The translations under genes were made by a program, and so were the position numbers. The notes below the pieces were generated by a model. It saw nothing but the letters and a program-made list of their open reading frames with translations. It was not told where the DNA came from and did not search any database. Shown piece by piece: positions 14,683 to 24,890 of a stretch of 35,327 nucleotides of DNA (position 1 is its first letter; each line of letters starts with the position of its first letter). Source of the DNA: Pseudoflavonifractor capillosus (GTDB lineage: Bacteria > Bacillota > Clostridia > Oscillospirales > Oscillospiraceae); contig NZ_JACJJE010000034.1 in the NCBI RefSeq assembly GCF_016899775.1, positions 1-35,327 of the forward strand. Reading direction: 5' to 3'.

Positions 14683-15768
14683 CTACGCCAGCGCCAGGAC
14701 CTCTCCGGCGATCCGCTCCCCCTCCAGCGCTCCCCGCCCGAAATCCACATAGGGGTGGTAGAGCCCCTCCAGCTCGTCGTGCATAGCCTTGGCCTGGGCC
14801 AGGGAGTCCACCGCCTCCTCCACCAGGGCGGCGGACACTTTCAGGGCGAAGCGCAGCCGGGGCCGGCAGCGGCGGAGCAGGTCCTGGTCCGCCATAGCCT
14901 CCAGCCGCAGGCGGCGGCAGGCCCGCCCCGGGTAGGGCTGGGCCGGAGTGGAGGTGACAAAGGCCAGCCCCGCCTCGGGCACCAGCAGGTGGGCCAGCCG
15001 CTCCGGAGCCATGGGGTCGGGGCAGGCCACCACGTCATAACCCCCCAGCACCGCCCCGGAGAGCAGCCGGGCCAGCAGCGGGTGGGCCAGGCCGTACCGG
15101 TCGGACAGCTCATAGATCCTAGTGCACTGGGCGGCCGCAGTGCCGTAGAGGGTCAGCACGCCCTTATGGGTCACCGCCCCCAGAAAGCGCTGCTTCACCG
15201 CCCCCGCCTCGCCGGTTTTTCTGGGCTTCAGCTCCCGGCTTAAAATGCCCCGGGCCCGCTTGGCCAGCTTCGCCTCCAGCTCCTCCGTCATCAGGGTGTC
15301 CCGCACGTCCTCCCGAATCTCAGCGGCCGCCCCCAGGCAGCGGTAGGCCCGCTGATAGTGCTCCTTGTAGCCCCTCATGCAGCCCTGGAGCTCCTCCCGC
15401 ACCGCTTGGAGCCCCTCCCGGTCATAGCAAACGCCCAGGTTGACGTACTGCTCCACCACGCCGGGATACTTGGGCTCTATGACGTGGGGGGCCGTCCCGT
15501 CCACCAGGGCCGCCTTCAGCCGGGGCAGCACCACCCCGTCCAGAGAATCCGGGTCCCCGGAACACAGGATGTACTCCGCCGTCTCCCCCGCCTGGGCGGC
15601 CTGGGCCGCCACCTGGCGCATGAGGGTGGACTTGCCGCAGCCCGGACCACCCTTGATGATGTAAATGGCATTGGCCGTCTCCGGGGGCAGCAGCTGGTCG
15701 TACAGCGAATAGAAGCCCTGGGGCGAGTTGGCCCCCAAAAAATATTGGATCTGATAGGTCTGAGACAT
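14683..15768 (-). CDS. PRK06851-like P-loop ATPase
   Basis: 361 residues. A Walker A motif GGPGCGKST lies at 40-48, preceded by GFYSLYD and IYIIKG. The arrangement and length resemble the PRK06851 group of conserved Firmicute proteins of unknown role, which I recall as having a second, degenerate nucleotide-binding half; I can see only one clear P-loop. ATG 15768 with GAGGGAAG upstream is preferred over the longer frame. It is transcribed divergently from the zinc-ribbon gene. The function is unknown; a nucleotide-dependent cytoplasmic switch or kinase-like role is a guess. Confidence 0.7.
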   Translation of the reverse strand: MSQTYQIQYFLGANSPQGFYSLYDQLLPPETANAIYIIKGGPGCGKSTLMRQVAAQAAQAGETAEYILCSGDPDSLDGVVLPRLKAALVDGTAPHVIEPKYPGVVEQYVNLGVCYDREGLQAVREELQGCMRGYKEHYQRAYRCLGAAAEIREDVRDTLMTEELEAKLAKRARGILSRELKPRKTGEAGAVKQRFLGAVTHKGVLTLYGTAAAQCTRIYELSDRYGLAHPLLARLLSGAVLGGYDVVACPDPMAPERLAHLLVPEAGLAFVTSTPAQPYPGRACRRLRLEAMADQDLLRRCRPRLRFALKVSAALVEEAVDSLAQAKAMHDELEGLYHPYVDFGRGALEGERIAGEVLALA

Positions 15769-15843
15769 GGATGCTTCCCTCCATTGGTTCCAAAATCTGT
15801 CCCAGACTATGCGCCTGAGCGCCCCGTGGTGCGAAAAACCCAC

Positions 15844-15872
15844 TGGTCAACGGCGAAAATCTGCGGTATAAT
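15844..15872 (+). promoter_or_regulatory. promoter of the zinc-ribbon/thioesterase operon
   Basis: TGGTCA (15844-15849), a 17-base spacer, and a perfect -10 TATAAT (15867-15872), 68 bases before the start codon. Confidence 0.6.
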
Positions 15873-15939
15873 ATCCCTTGCGCCGGGACGGCCCGCCGCC
15901 CCGGCCCCAACCGCGCACAAGGAAACTGGAGGAACGCCC

Positions 15940-16575
15940 ATGACACATGAGAAGACGCGCTTTCTTGCCTATATCTGCCCCCGCTGCCGCCAGTCGGTGA
16001 TCGTGGAAAAGGACGTATTCGCCCTGGCCGCCGCCCCTGCCCACATCAAGTGCCCCTGCGGCAAGTCGGAGCTGACCGTGGAGTTCATGCCCCAGCGGGT
16101 CAACCTGACCGTTCCCTGCGTGGCCTGCGGCCGGGACCACCTGGTCTCCTGCCCCTCCCACGCCTTTCTGCGGGAAAAGGCCCTGGCCTTCTCCTGCGCC
16201 GCCTCCGGCCTGGACTGCTGCTATGTGGGCGAGGAGGGCCCGGTGTACGCCGCCACCGCCCGGCTGGAGCGGGCCATTGACAAGCTGGAGTCCCCCGACA
16301 GCTCCGGCCAGACCGAGGACGAGGAGAAGCCCCCTTTCCTGGACCCCCTGATCATGGAGGAGGTTTTGTCTGAGATCCGGGACATTGCCGCCCGGGGCGG
16401 CATCTCCTGCACCTGCGGCTCCAAGAACTGGACCTTTCAGGTGAACTACAGCTCGGTGGACCTGCAGTGCCGGGACTGCGGGGCCCAGATGCGCATTCCC
16501 GCCGCCACCGCCGACGATCTGGACGACATCTGTTGCAAGACCACGCTGCTGCTGCGGGGAAAGGAGTCCAAATGA
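15940..16575 (+). CDS. cysteine-rich zinc-ribbon protein of unknown function
   Basis: 211 residues, cytoplasmic, with several Cys pairs: CPRC (13-16), CPC (38-40), CVAC (60-63) with Cys71, then after an acidic linker (about 118-135) CTC (157-159) and CRDC (177-180). The pattern predicts two or three zinc-binding knuckles. There are no helicase, ribosomal or transcription-factor signatures. Start ATG 15940 follows GGAGG. The stop overlaps the start of the acyl-ACP thioesterase gene (ATGA), so the two are translationally coupled; a role linked to lipid synthesis is only suggested by that. Confidence 0.75.
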   Translation: MTHEKTRFLAYICPRCRQSVIVEKDVFALAAAPAHIKCPCGKSELTVEFMPQRVNLTVPCVACGRDHLVSCPSHAFLREKALAFSCAASGLDCCYVGEEGPVYAATARLERAIDKLESPDSSGQTEDEEKPPFLDPLIMEEVLSEIRDIAARGGISCTCGSKNWTFQVNYSSVDLQCRDCGAQMRIPAATADDLDDICCKTTLLLRGKESK

Positions 16576-17315
16576 GCCTCTCCTATGAGATGACCCTGCC
16601 CATCGACTCCCGGGACGTGGACGGGAACGGCTACTGCAAGGCTTCCGCCCTGCTGGGCCATATCCAGGAGGCGGCCACCCAGGCCGCCGAGCACGGGGGC
16701 TTTGGCCGGGCCATGACCACCGACGGCTATCACGCCTTCTGGATGCTCACCCGGGTGTGGTACCAGCTCCGCCGTCCCCTGCGGTGGGAGGAGCCCCTCA
16801 CCATCCGCACCTGGCACCGGGGGGACAAGGGGGCCACCATGTACCGGGACTACGACCTGTTTGTGGACGGAGAACCGGTGGGCGAGTGCGTCTCCGCCTG
16901 GGTGCTGGCCAGCATGGACACCCGGCAGATCATCCGCCTTGCCACCGTGCACGAGCTGGACGGCACCGGCGGCGGGGAGCTGTGCAAGAGCAAGAAGCTG
17001 TCCAAGCTCCGCCTGCCTCAGGACCTGGAGCTGGCCGGGCGGCGGAAGCTTCGTTACAGCGACACCGACCTGAACGGCCACGTGAACAACACCCGGTACG
17101 CCGACTTTGCCTGCGACGCCCTTGAGATGGAGCGCCTGGGCCCCGACCGGTTCCTGTCCTCCATGCAGATCGGCTATCTGGCCGAGTGCCGCCCCGGAGA
17201 GGAGCTGCTCCTCTGGACAAAGGAGCAGGACGGGACCCACTTCGTCCAGGGGATGGACGAAGGCGGCAAATCCCGCTTTGAGGCGGCCCTGATTTTTGGT
17301 GAAGTGCTTCCTTGA
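16572..17315 (+). CDS. acyl-ACP thioesterase (FatA/FatB-like)
   Basis: 247 residues with two hot-dog repeats. The first begins SYEMTLPIDSRDVDGNGY, and the second contains DTDLNGHVNNTRYADF (164-179), the catalytic-region signature of acyl-ACP thioesterases. The enzyme releases free fatty acid from acyl carrier protein in the cytoplasm and sets chain length. Length matches bacterial members (about 240-250). Start ATG 16572 overlaps the zinc-ribbon stop codon and has AAGGAG upstream. The start of the guaB promoter overlaps its last codons. Confidence 0.88.
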   Translation: MSLSYEMTLPIDSRDVDGNGYCKASALLGHIQEAATQAAEHGGFGRAMTTDGYHAFWMLTRVWYQLRRPLRWEEPLTIRTWHRGDKGATMYRDYDLFVDGEPVGECVSAWVLASMDTRQIIRLATVHELDGTGGGELCKSKKLSKLRLPQDLELAGRRKLRYSDTDLNGHVNNTRYADFACDALEMERLGPDRFLSSMQIGYLAECRPGEELLLWTKEQDGTHFVQGMDEGGKSRFEAALIFGEVLP

Positions 17316-17341
17316 CAACCCTTGTGACAACAGGGTACAAT
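17312..17341 (+). promoter_or_regulatory. guaB promoter
   Basis: Consensus -35 TTGACA (17312-17317), an 18-base spacer, and -10 TACAAT (17336-17341). The leader then holds a 9-bp GC hairpin (17374-17394). I see no purine riboswitch pattern. Confidence 0.75.
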
Positions 17342-17416
17342 GGAATATCGAATACACATTTTTGTGACGACAGGCCCCGCGGCTCCCGCGGGGCGGAGAA
17401 GGAAAAGGAGTTGTAG

Positions 17417-18895
<1,479 letters not shown>

Positions 18896-18906
18896 TCACC
18901 GTTTCA

Positions 18907-18937
18907 GGGCCGCGCCTGCCGGCGCGGCCCATTTTTT
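18907..18937 (+). terminator. guaB terminator
   Basis: A 10-bp stem GGGCCGCGCC with loop TGCC and complement, then ATTTTTTAT: a textbook intrinsic terminator 12 bases past the stop. Confidence 0.9.
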
Positions 18938-18966
18938 ATGATGCCGTCACAGAGGAGGAATCTGAT

Positions 18967-19224
18967 ATGGAGCGCTATACCCAGCGCCGGGAGGAGACCT
19001 GGGCCCTGGCGGAGGGGGCGGAGCTCTCCCGGGCCCTGGACCGGCTGGGCCGGTGTGAGGACCTGCTCTCCGACCTGGAGCGGGAACAGACCGAACTGGC
19101 CCAAAAGCTGGAGGAGCTGCGTCTTCAGGGGAAGAATAAGACCGTCCAGTTTAAGGAGCTGATGGCCCGAAAGCTGGTCAACCAGCAGCTCCGGCTGCGG
19201 CTGGAGCAGTACAGGCTCCCCTGA
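18967..19224 (+). CDS. small coiled-coil protein
   Basis: 85 residues, highly charged, predicted almost entirely helical with heptad-like spacing (LSRALDRLGRCEDLLSDL, then LAQKLEELR). No membrane segment. Start ATG 18967 follows AGAGGAGG. It lies between the guaB terminator and the ZIP transporter gene, probably co-transcribed with the latter (39-base gap). I recognise no family; it may be a structural or adaptor protein. Confidence 0.7.
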   Translation: MERYTQRREETWALAEGAELSRALDRLGRCEDLLSDLEREQTELAQKLEELRLQGKNKTVQFKELMARKLVNQQLRLRLEQYRLP

Positions 19225-19263
19225 TCTTATCTCCGGGGGAGCCGCCGGAATGGAGGAATCCCC

Positions 19264-20061
19264 ATGTTGAATCAACTCTTGGACGGAGGGCTGCTTTTCG
19301 GGCTGCTCCTCCCCCTGTTCGGCACCACGCTGGGCGCGGGGTGCGTCTTTTTCCTGAAACGCCAGATCCACCCCCTGGTGCAGAAGGCCCTTTTGGGCTT
19401 TGCCTCCGGGGTGATGGTGGCCGCCGCGGTGTGGTCCCTGCTCATCCCCGCCATGGACCAGTCCGCCCACTTGGGGCGGCTGGCCTTCCTGCCGGCGGCG
19501 GTGGGCTTTCTGCTGGGCATGGCCTTTCTGCTGCTGATGGACCAACTGGTCCCCCACCTGCACCTGGGCAGCGAGAAGGCGGAGGGTCCAAACAGCAGCT
19601 TCAAGCGGCTGACCATGCTGGTGCTGGCGGTCACCCTCCACAACATCCCCGAGGGGATGGCAGTGGGCGTGGTATTCGCCGGCATGCTCACCGGACACGG
19701 CGAGATCACCCTCACCGGGGCCTTCGCCCTGTCCATCGGCATCGCCATCCAGAACTTCCCCGAGGGGGCCATCATCTCCCTCCCCCTCAAAAGCGAGGGG
19801 GCCAGCCGGGGGCGTGCCTTCCTGTACGGCCTGCTCTCCGGAGTGGTGGAACCTGCGGGCGCCCTGCTTACCATTCTGCTGGCCTCTCAGATCGCCCCTG
19901 CCCTCCCCTACCTCCTGGCCTTCGCCGCCGGAGCCATGCTCTATGTGGTGGTGGAGGAGCTTATCCCCGAGGCCAGCCAGGGAGAGCACTCCAACCTGGG
20001 CACCATCGGCTTCGCCGTGGGTTTTACCCTGATGATGATTTTGGACGTGGCGCTAGGATAA
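19264..20061 (+). CDS. ZIP-family metal transporter (GufA/ZupT-like)
   Basis: 265 residues with about eight helices. It carries the two ZIP metal-site motifs HNIPEGMAVG and QNFPEGAIIS in the fourth and fifth helices, plus a closing VVEELIPEASQGEHSN segment with the usual EE..PE..... pattern. ZIP proteins bring Zn2+ or related divalent metals into the cytoplasm. The second motif has Asn in place of His, a known variation of the GufA group. Start ATG 19264 follows TGGAGG. A strong terminator begins one base after the stop. Confidence 0.9.
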   Translation: MLNQLLDGGLLFGLLLPLFGTTLGAGCVFFLKRQIHPLVQKALLGFASGVMVAAAVWSLLIPAMDQSAHLGRLAFLPAAVGFLLGMAFLLLMDQLVPHLHLGSEKAEGPNSSFKRLTMLVLAVTLHNIPEGMAVGVVFAGMLTGHGEITLTGAFALSIGIAIQNFPEGAIISLPLKSEGASRGRAFLYGLLSGVVEPAGALLTILLASQIAPALPYLLAFAAGAMLYVVVEELIPEASQGEHSNLGTIGFAVGFTLMMILDVALG

Positions 20062-20098
20062 AAAACCCTTCTGCCAGCTTCGCTGGCAGAAGGGTTTT
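20062..20098. terminator. bidirectional terminator between ZIP transporter and RpiR regulator
   Basis: A perfect 17-bp stem starting AAAACCCTTCTGCC with loop TTC. A and T runs on both sides let it serve both convergent genes. Confidence 0.92.
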
Positions 20099-20105
20099 CC
20101 CATTC

Positions 20106-20960
20106 CTATACATGCCGCCGGGCAATGGCCTCGGCGATGCGCTCCCGGCACTCCACCGCCTGCTCCGGAGCCCGCTGGAACAGCTCGGTGTACAGCAGGT
20201 CCAGCACAAATAGCTGGGCCACCCGGGCGGGAACTGACCCGGCCTGAAGGGGTCCCTCATTGGAGCCGCACTGGAGGACCACATCCGCCTTCAGGCCCCC
20301 GGGTGACTTGGGAAAGCGGGTGATCAGGATCACCTTCCCCTTCCGGGCATGGGCCACCTCCAGGGCGTCCTGGATCTCCCGGGTGGAGCCGGAGTAGGAG
20401 AAGTACAGGGCCGCGTCCCCCTCCTCCATCAGGGCCAGGGCGGCCATCTGCTGGTGGGAGTCGGGCACCAGAACAAATTTGGGAGAGATGGAGGACAGCA
20501 GGGTCCAGGCCTCCTCCGCCAGCACCATGGAGCTCCCCTGCCCCAGGCACAGCACCCTCCCCGCCTGGAACAGAAGGTCGGCCGCCCGCTTCAGCGCCTC
20601 CGGGTCCAGCCGCTTCACCGTCTGTTCCAGGGCGGCGGTGCTCTCCTGCATCCGCTCCCGGCACATGGCCTCAAAGCCGTCCCGGCCGCCCTCCTCGTTT
20701 CCCGCCCGGCGGGCGCTGTGGGCGGCCATGGACGCCTTGGCCAGCTCCAGCTTGAAGGTGTTATAGCCCCCCAGACCCAGGCGGCGGCAGAACCGGGAGA
20801 TGGTGGCGTCGGCCACCGCGCACTCCTCCGCCAGTTCGGAGATGGACATGTACTGGGCGTCCATCCGGTGGGCCAGCACATAGTCGGCCACTTTCTTCTC
20901 CGAGTTGGTCAGCTGAAAATACTGGCTGCTGATGGTCTCAAAAATATCCTGCGCGCTCAT
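20106..20960 (-). CDS. MurR/RpiR-family transcriptional regulator
   Basis: 284 residues: an N-terminal helix-turn-helix of the RpiR type (SISELAEECAVADATISRFCRRLG), and a C-terminal SIS sugar-phosphate-binding domain with GQGSSMV and the SYSGSTREI phosphate loop. Such regulators respond to sugar phosphates and control sugar or amino-sugar use. Start ATG 20960 has AAAGGAGG ten bases upstream; a longer frame reaches 21122 but crosses the promoter. No sugar operon is adjacent, so its targets lie elsewhere. Confidence 0.9.
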   Translation of the reverse strand: MSAQDIFETISSQYFQLTNSEKKVADYVLAHRMDAQYMSISELAEECAVADATISRFCRRLGLGGYNTFKLELAKASMAAHSARRAGNEEGGRDGFEAMCRERMQESTAALEQTVKRLDPEALKRAADLLFQAGRVLCLGQGSSMVLAEEAWTLLSSISPKFVLVPDSHQQMAALALMEEGDAALYFSYSGSTREIQDALEVAHARKGKVILITRFPKSPGGLKADVVLQCGSNEGPLQAGSVPARVAQLFVLDLLYTELFQRAPEQAVECRERIAEAIARRHV

Positions 20961-21009
20961 GGTTCCGCGCCTCCTTTCCCAAAAGGCGGCTGTTTCCTTC
21001 TTGTTATTC

Positions 21010-21038
21010 ATTATAATCGGTTTTGCAGGGTTCCGCAA
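21010..21038 (-). promoter_or_regulatory. promoter of the RpiR regulator gene
   Basis: On the minus strand TTGCGG (21038-21033), a 17-base spacer and a perfect -10 TATAAT (21015-21010), 50 bases before the start codon. Confidence 0.6.
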
Positions 21039-21141
21039 GCGGAGGAGGCAATTCTTTTCCCGTTTTGATACTTTTCCGCCGGAATTTCCCCGGGACAAGC
21101 AAGTTTTGCCCTCATTCCGCATATTCTTTTTTCAGTTTGAT

Positions 21142-21307
21142 CTAGGCTTTGTTTAAAGCATGGAAATGTGCCCAACGGCGAGGAATTTTTTCGTCAGACA
21201 AGGCGATTTGACGCGGCAATCCTTGGTGGATTGCAAGGAAAATCAACGCGGTATGGCGGAAAAAGACCCGCCGTCAGGGCTGATTGACATGCTTTAAACA
21301 AGGCATA
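21142..21307. repeat. palindromic interspersed repeat, copy 2
   Basis: About 166 bases, the second copy of the element at 12624-12788, in the same orientation. Its ends pair as inverted repeats (CTTTGTTTAAAGCATG at left, complement of CCTTGTTTAAAGCATG at right), and it keeps the inner GAATTTTTTCGTCAG and AAAAAGACCCG arms. Its right edge lies only about 15 bases before the ylbJ start codon and reaches the ylbJ ribosome site. Confidence 0.8.
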
Positions 21308-21321
21308 AAGGAGGGAGCGCT

Positions 21322-22503
21322 GTGGGGCGGCTGGTGGGAAAGCGGCAATACCGGGAGCTTCTGCTGGCCCTGGGGCTGCTGTGCGCCGCGCTGGCCCTGG
21401 TGCTGTGGCCGGGGGAGGCCATGGGGGCCATGAGGGACGGCCTGAAGCTGTGCGGCAATGTGATCGTCCCCTCCCTGTTTCCCTTCTTCGTCCTCTCCTC
21501 CCTGGTGGTGGAGCTGGGGATGTCCCGGTACCTGGGGCGGCTGTTTCAGCCGGTGATGGCGCCCCTGTTCCGGGTGAACGGGGCCTGCGCCTCCGCCCTG
21601 GCTCTGGGCTTTGTGGGGGGCTATCCGGTGGGGGCCCGGACGGCCATCTCACTCTACCAGAACGGCCAGTGCTCCAAGACGGAGGCGGAGCGGCTGCTGG
21701 CCTTCTGCAACAACTCCGGCCCCGCCTTCATCTTTGGGGTTGTGGGGGCCGGAGTCTTCGGCAGTGGGGCTCTGGGGCTGCTCCTCTATCTGGTCCACAT
21801 GGCCGCCTCCCTGCTGGTGGGGCTGCTGTTCCGCTTCTACCGCCCGGGGGAGGGCCCCCGCAGGGGGCGGCTCCAGGGCGCCCAGTTTCAAACCGCCTCC
21901 TTCCCCTCCGCCTTCACCCACTCGGTCACCGGGGCCCTGTCCTCCACCCTGAATATCTGCGCCTTTGTGCTGTTTTTTACCGTCACCATCCGCATGCTCA
22001 GCCTCACCGGCGTGCTCACCGGCCTGGCCCGGCTGCTCTCCCTGCTGTTTGGTCCCCTGGGTTTTGACCAATCCTGGGCCCAGCGGCTGCTCACCGGCCT
22101 GCTGGAGGTTTCATCAGGGGTGTCCTCCCTCACCGGCGGCTCCCTGTCCGGGCGGCTGTCCATGGCCGCATTCATGCTGGGGTGGGCGGGGCTGTCCGTC
22201 CACTGCCAGGTGCTGGCTTTCCTGGGGGACAGCGGCCTATCCATGCGCACCTATCTGGTGGGAAAGCTCCTCCATGGGGGGCTGTCCGCCGCACTGCTGG
22301 GGCTGCTGGTCCCCCTCCTCCCCCTGGAGGCCCCCGTCTCCGCCTACCTGGCAGAGCAGACGGAGACCCTGGCCGCCCTGGACTTTCAGCAGGCCCTCAC
22401 CATCTCCACCGCATCCGCCTGGGGCACCTGGCTGCTGTTGTTTGCCCTGGCCCTCCGGGTGGTGAAAAAAAGCAGTGGAAAAAAGCGGCTCCGGGGAGTA
22501 TAA
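21322..22503 (+). CDS. ylbJ: sporulation integral membrane protein YlbJ
   Basis: 393 residues, about 10 helices, with nucleoside-recognition/gate-type segments. Recognised from the N-terminal LKLCGNVIVPSLFPFFVLSS, the central GFVGGYPVGARTA and CNNSGPAFIFGVVG, and a length close to B. subtilis YlbJ (about 400). YlbJ is needed for spore cortex formation and acts in the mother cell under sigma-E. Start GTG 21322 has GGAGGGAG upstream. The palindromic repeat occupies the place where its promoter should be, so expression may come from within the repeat or from upstream. Confidence 0.9.
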   Translation: MGRLVGKRQYRELLLALGLLCAALALVLWPGEAMGAMRDGLKLCGNVIVPSLFPFFVLSSLVVELGMSRYLGRLFQPVMAPLFRVNGACASALALGFVGGYPVGARTAISLYQNGQCSKTEAERLLAFCNNSGPAFIFGVVGAGVFGSGALGLLLYLVHMAASLLVGLLFRFYRPGEGPRRGRLQGAQFQTASFPSAFTHSVTGALSSTLNICAFVLFFTVTIRMLSLTGVLTGLARLLSLLFGPLGFDQSWAQRLLTGLLEVSSGVSSLTGGSLSGRLSMAAFMLGWAGLSVHCQVLAFLGDSGLSMRTYLVGKLLHGGLSAALLGLLVPLLPLEAPVSAYLAEQTETLAALDFQQALTISTASAWGTWLLLFALALRVVKKSSGKKRLRGV

Positions 22504-22543
22504 TAAAAGTCAAGATTTCACATCAGGAAAAGGAGGCCCTTTC

Positions 22544-22756
22544 ATGGCCCTGTTTCAAAAGAACATTGATCCCCGCTGCTCCTACTGCGCCCGCAGCCGC
22601 CCCCTGGACGCGGACCAGGTGGTGTGCGACAAGAAAGGTGTCATGTCCGGCGCGTCCCACTGCCGCGCCTTCCGGTATGACCCCCTCAAGCGGGTCCCGC
22701 CCCGCCCCGCCAAGGCGGATTTCAGTGGACTCAAAGACGAGGACTTTCAGCTGTAA
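22544..22756 (+). CDS. small conserved-looking Cys protein
   Basis: 70 residues with four Cys: CSYC (12-15), Cys28 and Cys40 in SHCRAF, then YDPLKRVPPRP. The spacing suggests a small zinc or redox site. I recall similar short proteins in Clostridia, but without a known function. Start ATG 22544 follows AAAAGGAGG. It is 40 bases after ylbJ with no terminator between, so probably the same transcript. Confidence 0.75.
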   Translation: MALFQKNIDPRCSYCARSRPLDADQVVCDKKGVMSGASHCRAFRYDPLKRVPPRPAKADFSGLKDEDFQL

Positions 22757-22761
22757 CCAAC

Positions 22762-22793
22762 AAAAACAGCCGCCCAGTTGGGCGGCTGTTTTT
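22762..22793. terminator. bidirectional terminator
   Basis: A 15-bp stem AAAAACAGCCGCCCA with loop GT and complement ending in TTTTT, between the small Cys protein and the convergent LtaS-like gene, overlapping the latter's stop codon. Confidence 0.9.
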
Positions 22794-24634
22794 TAATCCA
22801 GGCAATACATGGGCCTTGCCTCGTCGAACAGGTCCACCATACCGCAGTAGTTCAGCGTCTCATAGGTGAGCAGCCACTCCTGCTGCTCCTCATTGAGCTC
22901 CTCCTCGGTGAGGAACGCCCCTTGGGCGGAGATCAGGCCCACCGGGGTGATCACCGGCAGCACCTCATAGAGCTGGGACAGGAAGTTCATGTACCCGGTG
23001 AGGGGCAGACCGGCCATCTGGGCGGTGAGCACCCCCAGGAAATTGGGGCTGATGACCACGTCCTGCCGCTCCTCTATGTCGTAGTTGGTCCAGATGAAGA
23101 AAGGGGTGGCGTACTGCTGCATCACCTCTTCGGTGGTACGCTCAGACAGCTTTTTGCCGTAGAGCTGCTCGTAGAAGGCGTTCTTCAGAGGGGGCTGGTG
23201 GTCGCCGAAAAAGACTACCATGGTGGGCTCCTCGCTCTGGCTGTAGTGTTCGATCAGATCCCGCAGGGCGTCGTCGCTGGCCCGGATCAGGGACAGGTAC
23301 TGCTCCGCCGTGGTGTCGGCCGCCTTCTGGACATCCGGGAGGGTGATGGTCTTCTCCAGGTTGTTCCAGCCCTGGGCGTAGCTGCTGTGGTTCTGCATGG
23401 TCACATTGAAGATAAAGGTCTTATCTCCCTGTTCCCCGTCGGTGATCTCATAGAGTTTCTCATAGTCCGACTGGTCGGAGATGTAGTGGCGGATCAGATA
23501 GGGGTCCTCCACGTCCTCCTGGTACATCTGGTGGTCAAAGCGCATATTGCTGTACACAATGGGCCGGTTCCAGCCGGAGGACTGGTAGGGGTGAAAGGCG
23601 GTGCTCTCATACCCCTGGCTGCCCGCCAGGGCGGCCAGGGAGGGCATACCCTCCTCAGTGTAGAGCTGATAGGCCACCGTGTGGGGCGGCTGGAAGATGG
23701 TGGCGAAGCCGGTGAGATACTCAAACTCCACGCTGGCCGTCCCGCCGCCGGTCACCGGGGAGTACATCCACCCCTTCACCGTGTTCTCCTCCAGGGAGTG
23801 GAGGAAGGGGGTTGGGTCGTCTGAGACCGCCAGGTTTTCAAAGATCGTCATGTCCGCAAAGGACTCGTTCATGATGGCGATGATGTTCACCGGCTGAGTG
23901 ACGGAGCCGTCCCCCTCCACCGCGGGGTACTCCTCCATCAGCTCCAGCACCTTGTCGTGGCTGTAGTCCTCCGGCTTGTCCACCGAGCTGTACCGCATGG
24001 CCACGGTGAAGTTCAGCAGGAATCCGTTGGCCTGGGTCACCCACTGCTGGGTGTAGATCCCCAGGGCCGGGAGGGCGCCGGTGCAGAAAAACGCGAAATT
24101 ATAGCCCAGGATAAAGAGGATCAGCCCGGCCCCCAGGGGCTTGGGCATCTTGTCCCGCCTCTTCTGGGGGACGCAGAAGAACACCATGGCCAGATAGGCT
24201 GCCAGCAGGATCAGCGCCTGCTGCATCTCCAGGTCGATGGAGAAATCAAAGGCGTCAGCCACATTGGCCGCCGTCCGCCAGGCGGTCAAATCGGCGGGAA
24301 ACAAAATGCGCCCCCGGAACCGGAGCACATAGTGGTTGACCAGCCCCACCAGAAAGCACACCGCTGCCGCCAGGGCCGCCGCCCGCCTCCGCCGGCCCAG
24401 CGCCAGACGGCACACCACGAACCATATGTAGTACCAGATCAGGTTCATCAGCACCTGCCAGGCGTAGAGATCGGAGAACATATCGTTCTCATTTAGGATC
24501 TCCACCATCCAAAAAGAGGCCCAGGGCCCCAGCAAAAATACCAGCCTTGACAGCCACTTGCCCGGCTGCTCCCGAAGATCCGCCGCCAGCCGGGGAAAGG
24601 TGTCCCGGTACAGCAGGCTCCGCAATCCGCTCAA
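22793..24634 (-). CDS. LtaS-family lipoteichoic acid synthase / phosphoglycerol transferase
   Basis: 613 residues: an N-terminal five-helix membrane domain (to about 190), then an extracellular sulfatase-fold domain. Key residues: Glu257 in MNESFAD (metal), Thr299 in GGGTASVEFEYLTG (nucleophile), His348 in HPY, His416, and Asp478-His479 in FFGDHQP, corresponding to the known S. aureus LtaS residues. The family polymerises glycerol phosphate from phosphatidylglycerol on the outer membrane face. Start TTG 24634 has GGAGGAG upstream. It is a single-gene unit with its own promoter. Confidence 0.9.
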   Translation of the reverse strand: MSGLRSLLYRDTFPRLAADLREQPGKWLSRLVFLLGPWASFWMVEILNENDMFSDLYAWQVLMNLIWYYIWFVVCRLALGRRRRAAALAAAVCFLVGLVNHYVLRFRGRILFPADLTAWRTAANVADAFDFSIDLEMQQALILLAAYLAMVFFCVPQKRRDKMPKPLGAGLILFILGYNFAFFCTGALPALGIYTQQWVTQANGFLLNFTVAMRYSSVDKPEDYSHDKVLELMEEYPAVEGDGSVTQPVNIIAIMNESFADMTIFENLAVSDDPTPFLHSLEENTVKGWMYSPVTGGGTASVEFEYLTGFATIFQPPHTVAYQLYTEEGMPSLAALAGSQGYESTAFHPYQSSGWNRPIVYSNMRFDHQMYQEDVEDPYLIRHYISDQSDYEKLYEITDGEQGDKTFIFNVTMQNHSSYAQGWNNLEKTITLPDVQKAADTTAEQYLSLIRASDDALRDLIEHYSQSEEPTMVVFFGDHQPPLKNAFYEQLYGKKLSERTTEEVMQQYATPFFIWTNYDIEERQDVVISPNFLGVLTAQMAGLPLTGYMNFLSQLYEVLPVITPVGLISAQGAFLTEEELNEEQQEWLLTYETLNYCGMVDLFDEARPMYCLD

Positions 24635-24665
24635 TTTCGTCTCCTCCTATGCTGCAGTCCTCTCT

Positions 24666-24693
24666 AGCATACCGCTTTTTGTAAAAATTTCAA
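24666..24693 (-). promoter_or_regulatory. promoter of the LtaS-like gene
   Basis: On the minus strand TTGAAA (24693-24688), a 16-base spacer and -10 TATGCT (24671-24666), 32 bases before the TTG start. Confidence 0.6.
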
Positions 24694-24816
24694 TAGAATT
24701 TTCCTTAAATTTTACCTGCACAGTAGAAATAGACGAAATGGAGATCGAAAAGTTTCCTCCTGTATCAGTTCGTGTCCGCCTTCTTAAAAATTTTAGAAAA
24801 CTTTAAGACATTCTTC

Positions 24817-24846
24817 TTGTTCACTGCAGGTCGCATATGATATACT
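24817..24846 (+). promoter_or_regulatory. promoter of the 24.9 kb membrane-protein gene
   Basis: TTGTTC (24817-24822), an 18-base spacer and -10 TATACT (24841-24846), 45 bases before the chosen start. The AT-rich divergent spacer (24694-24816) shows nothing else. Confidence 0.55.
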
Positions 24847-24890
24847 CTGCGCAGCGAATCGAGCTCATTTTCACAACGGAGGACCCCTGT

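Noticed and set aside
17374-17394. Possible purine riboswitch in the guaB leader
   Set aside because: Only a single GC hairpin is present, with no three-way junction or conserved riboswitch core, and the leader is too short.
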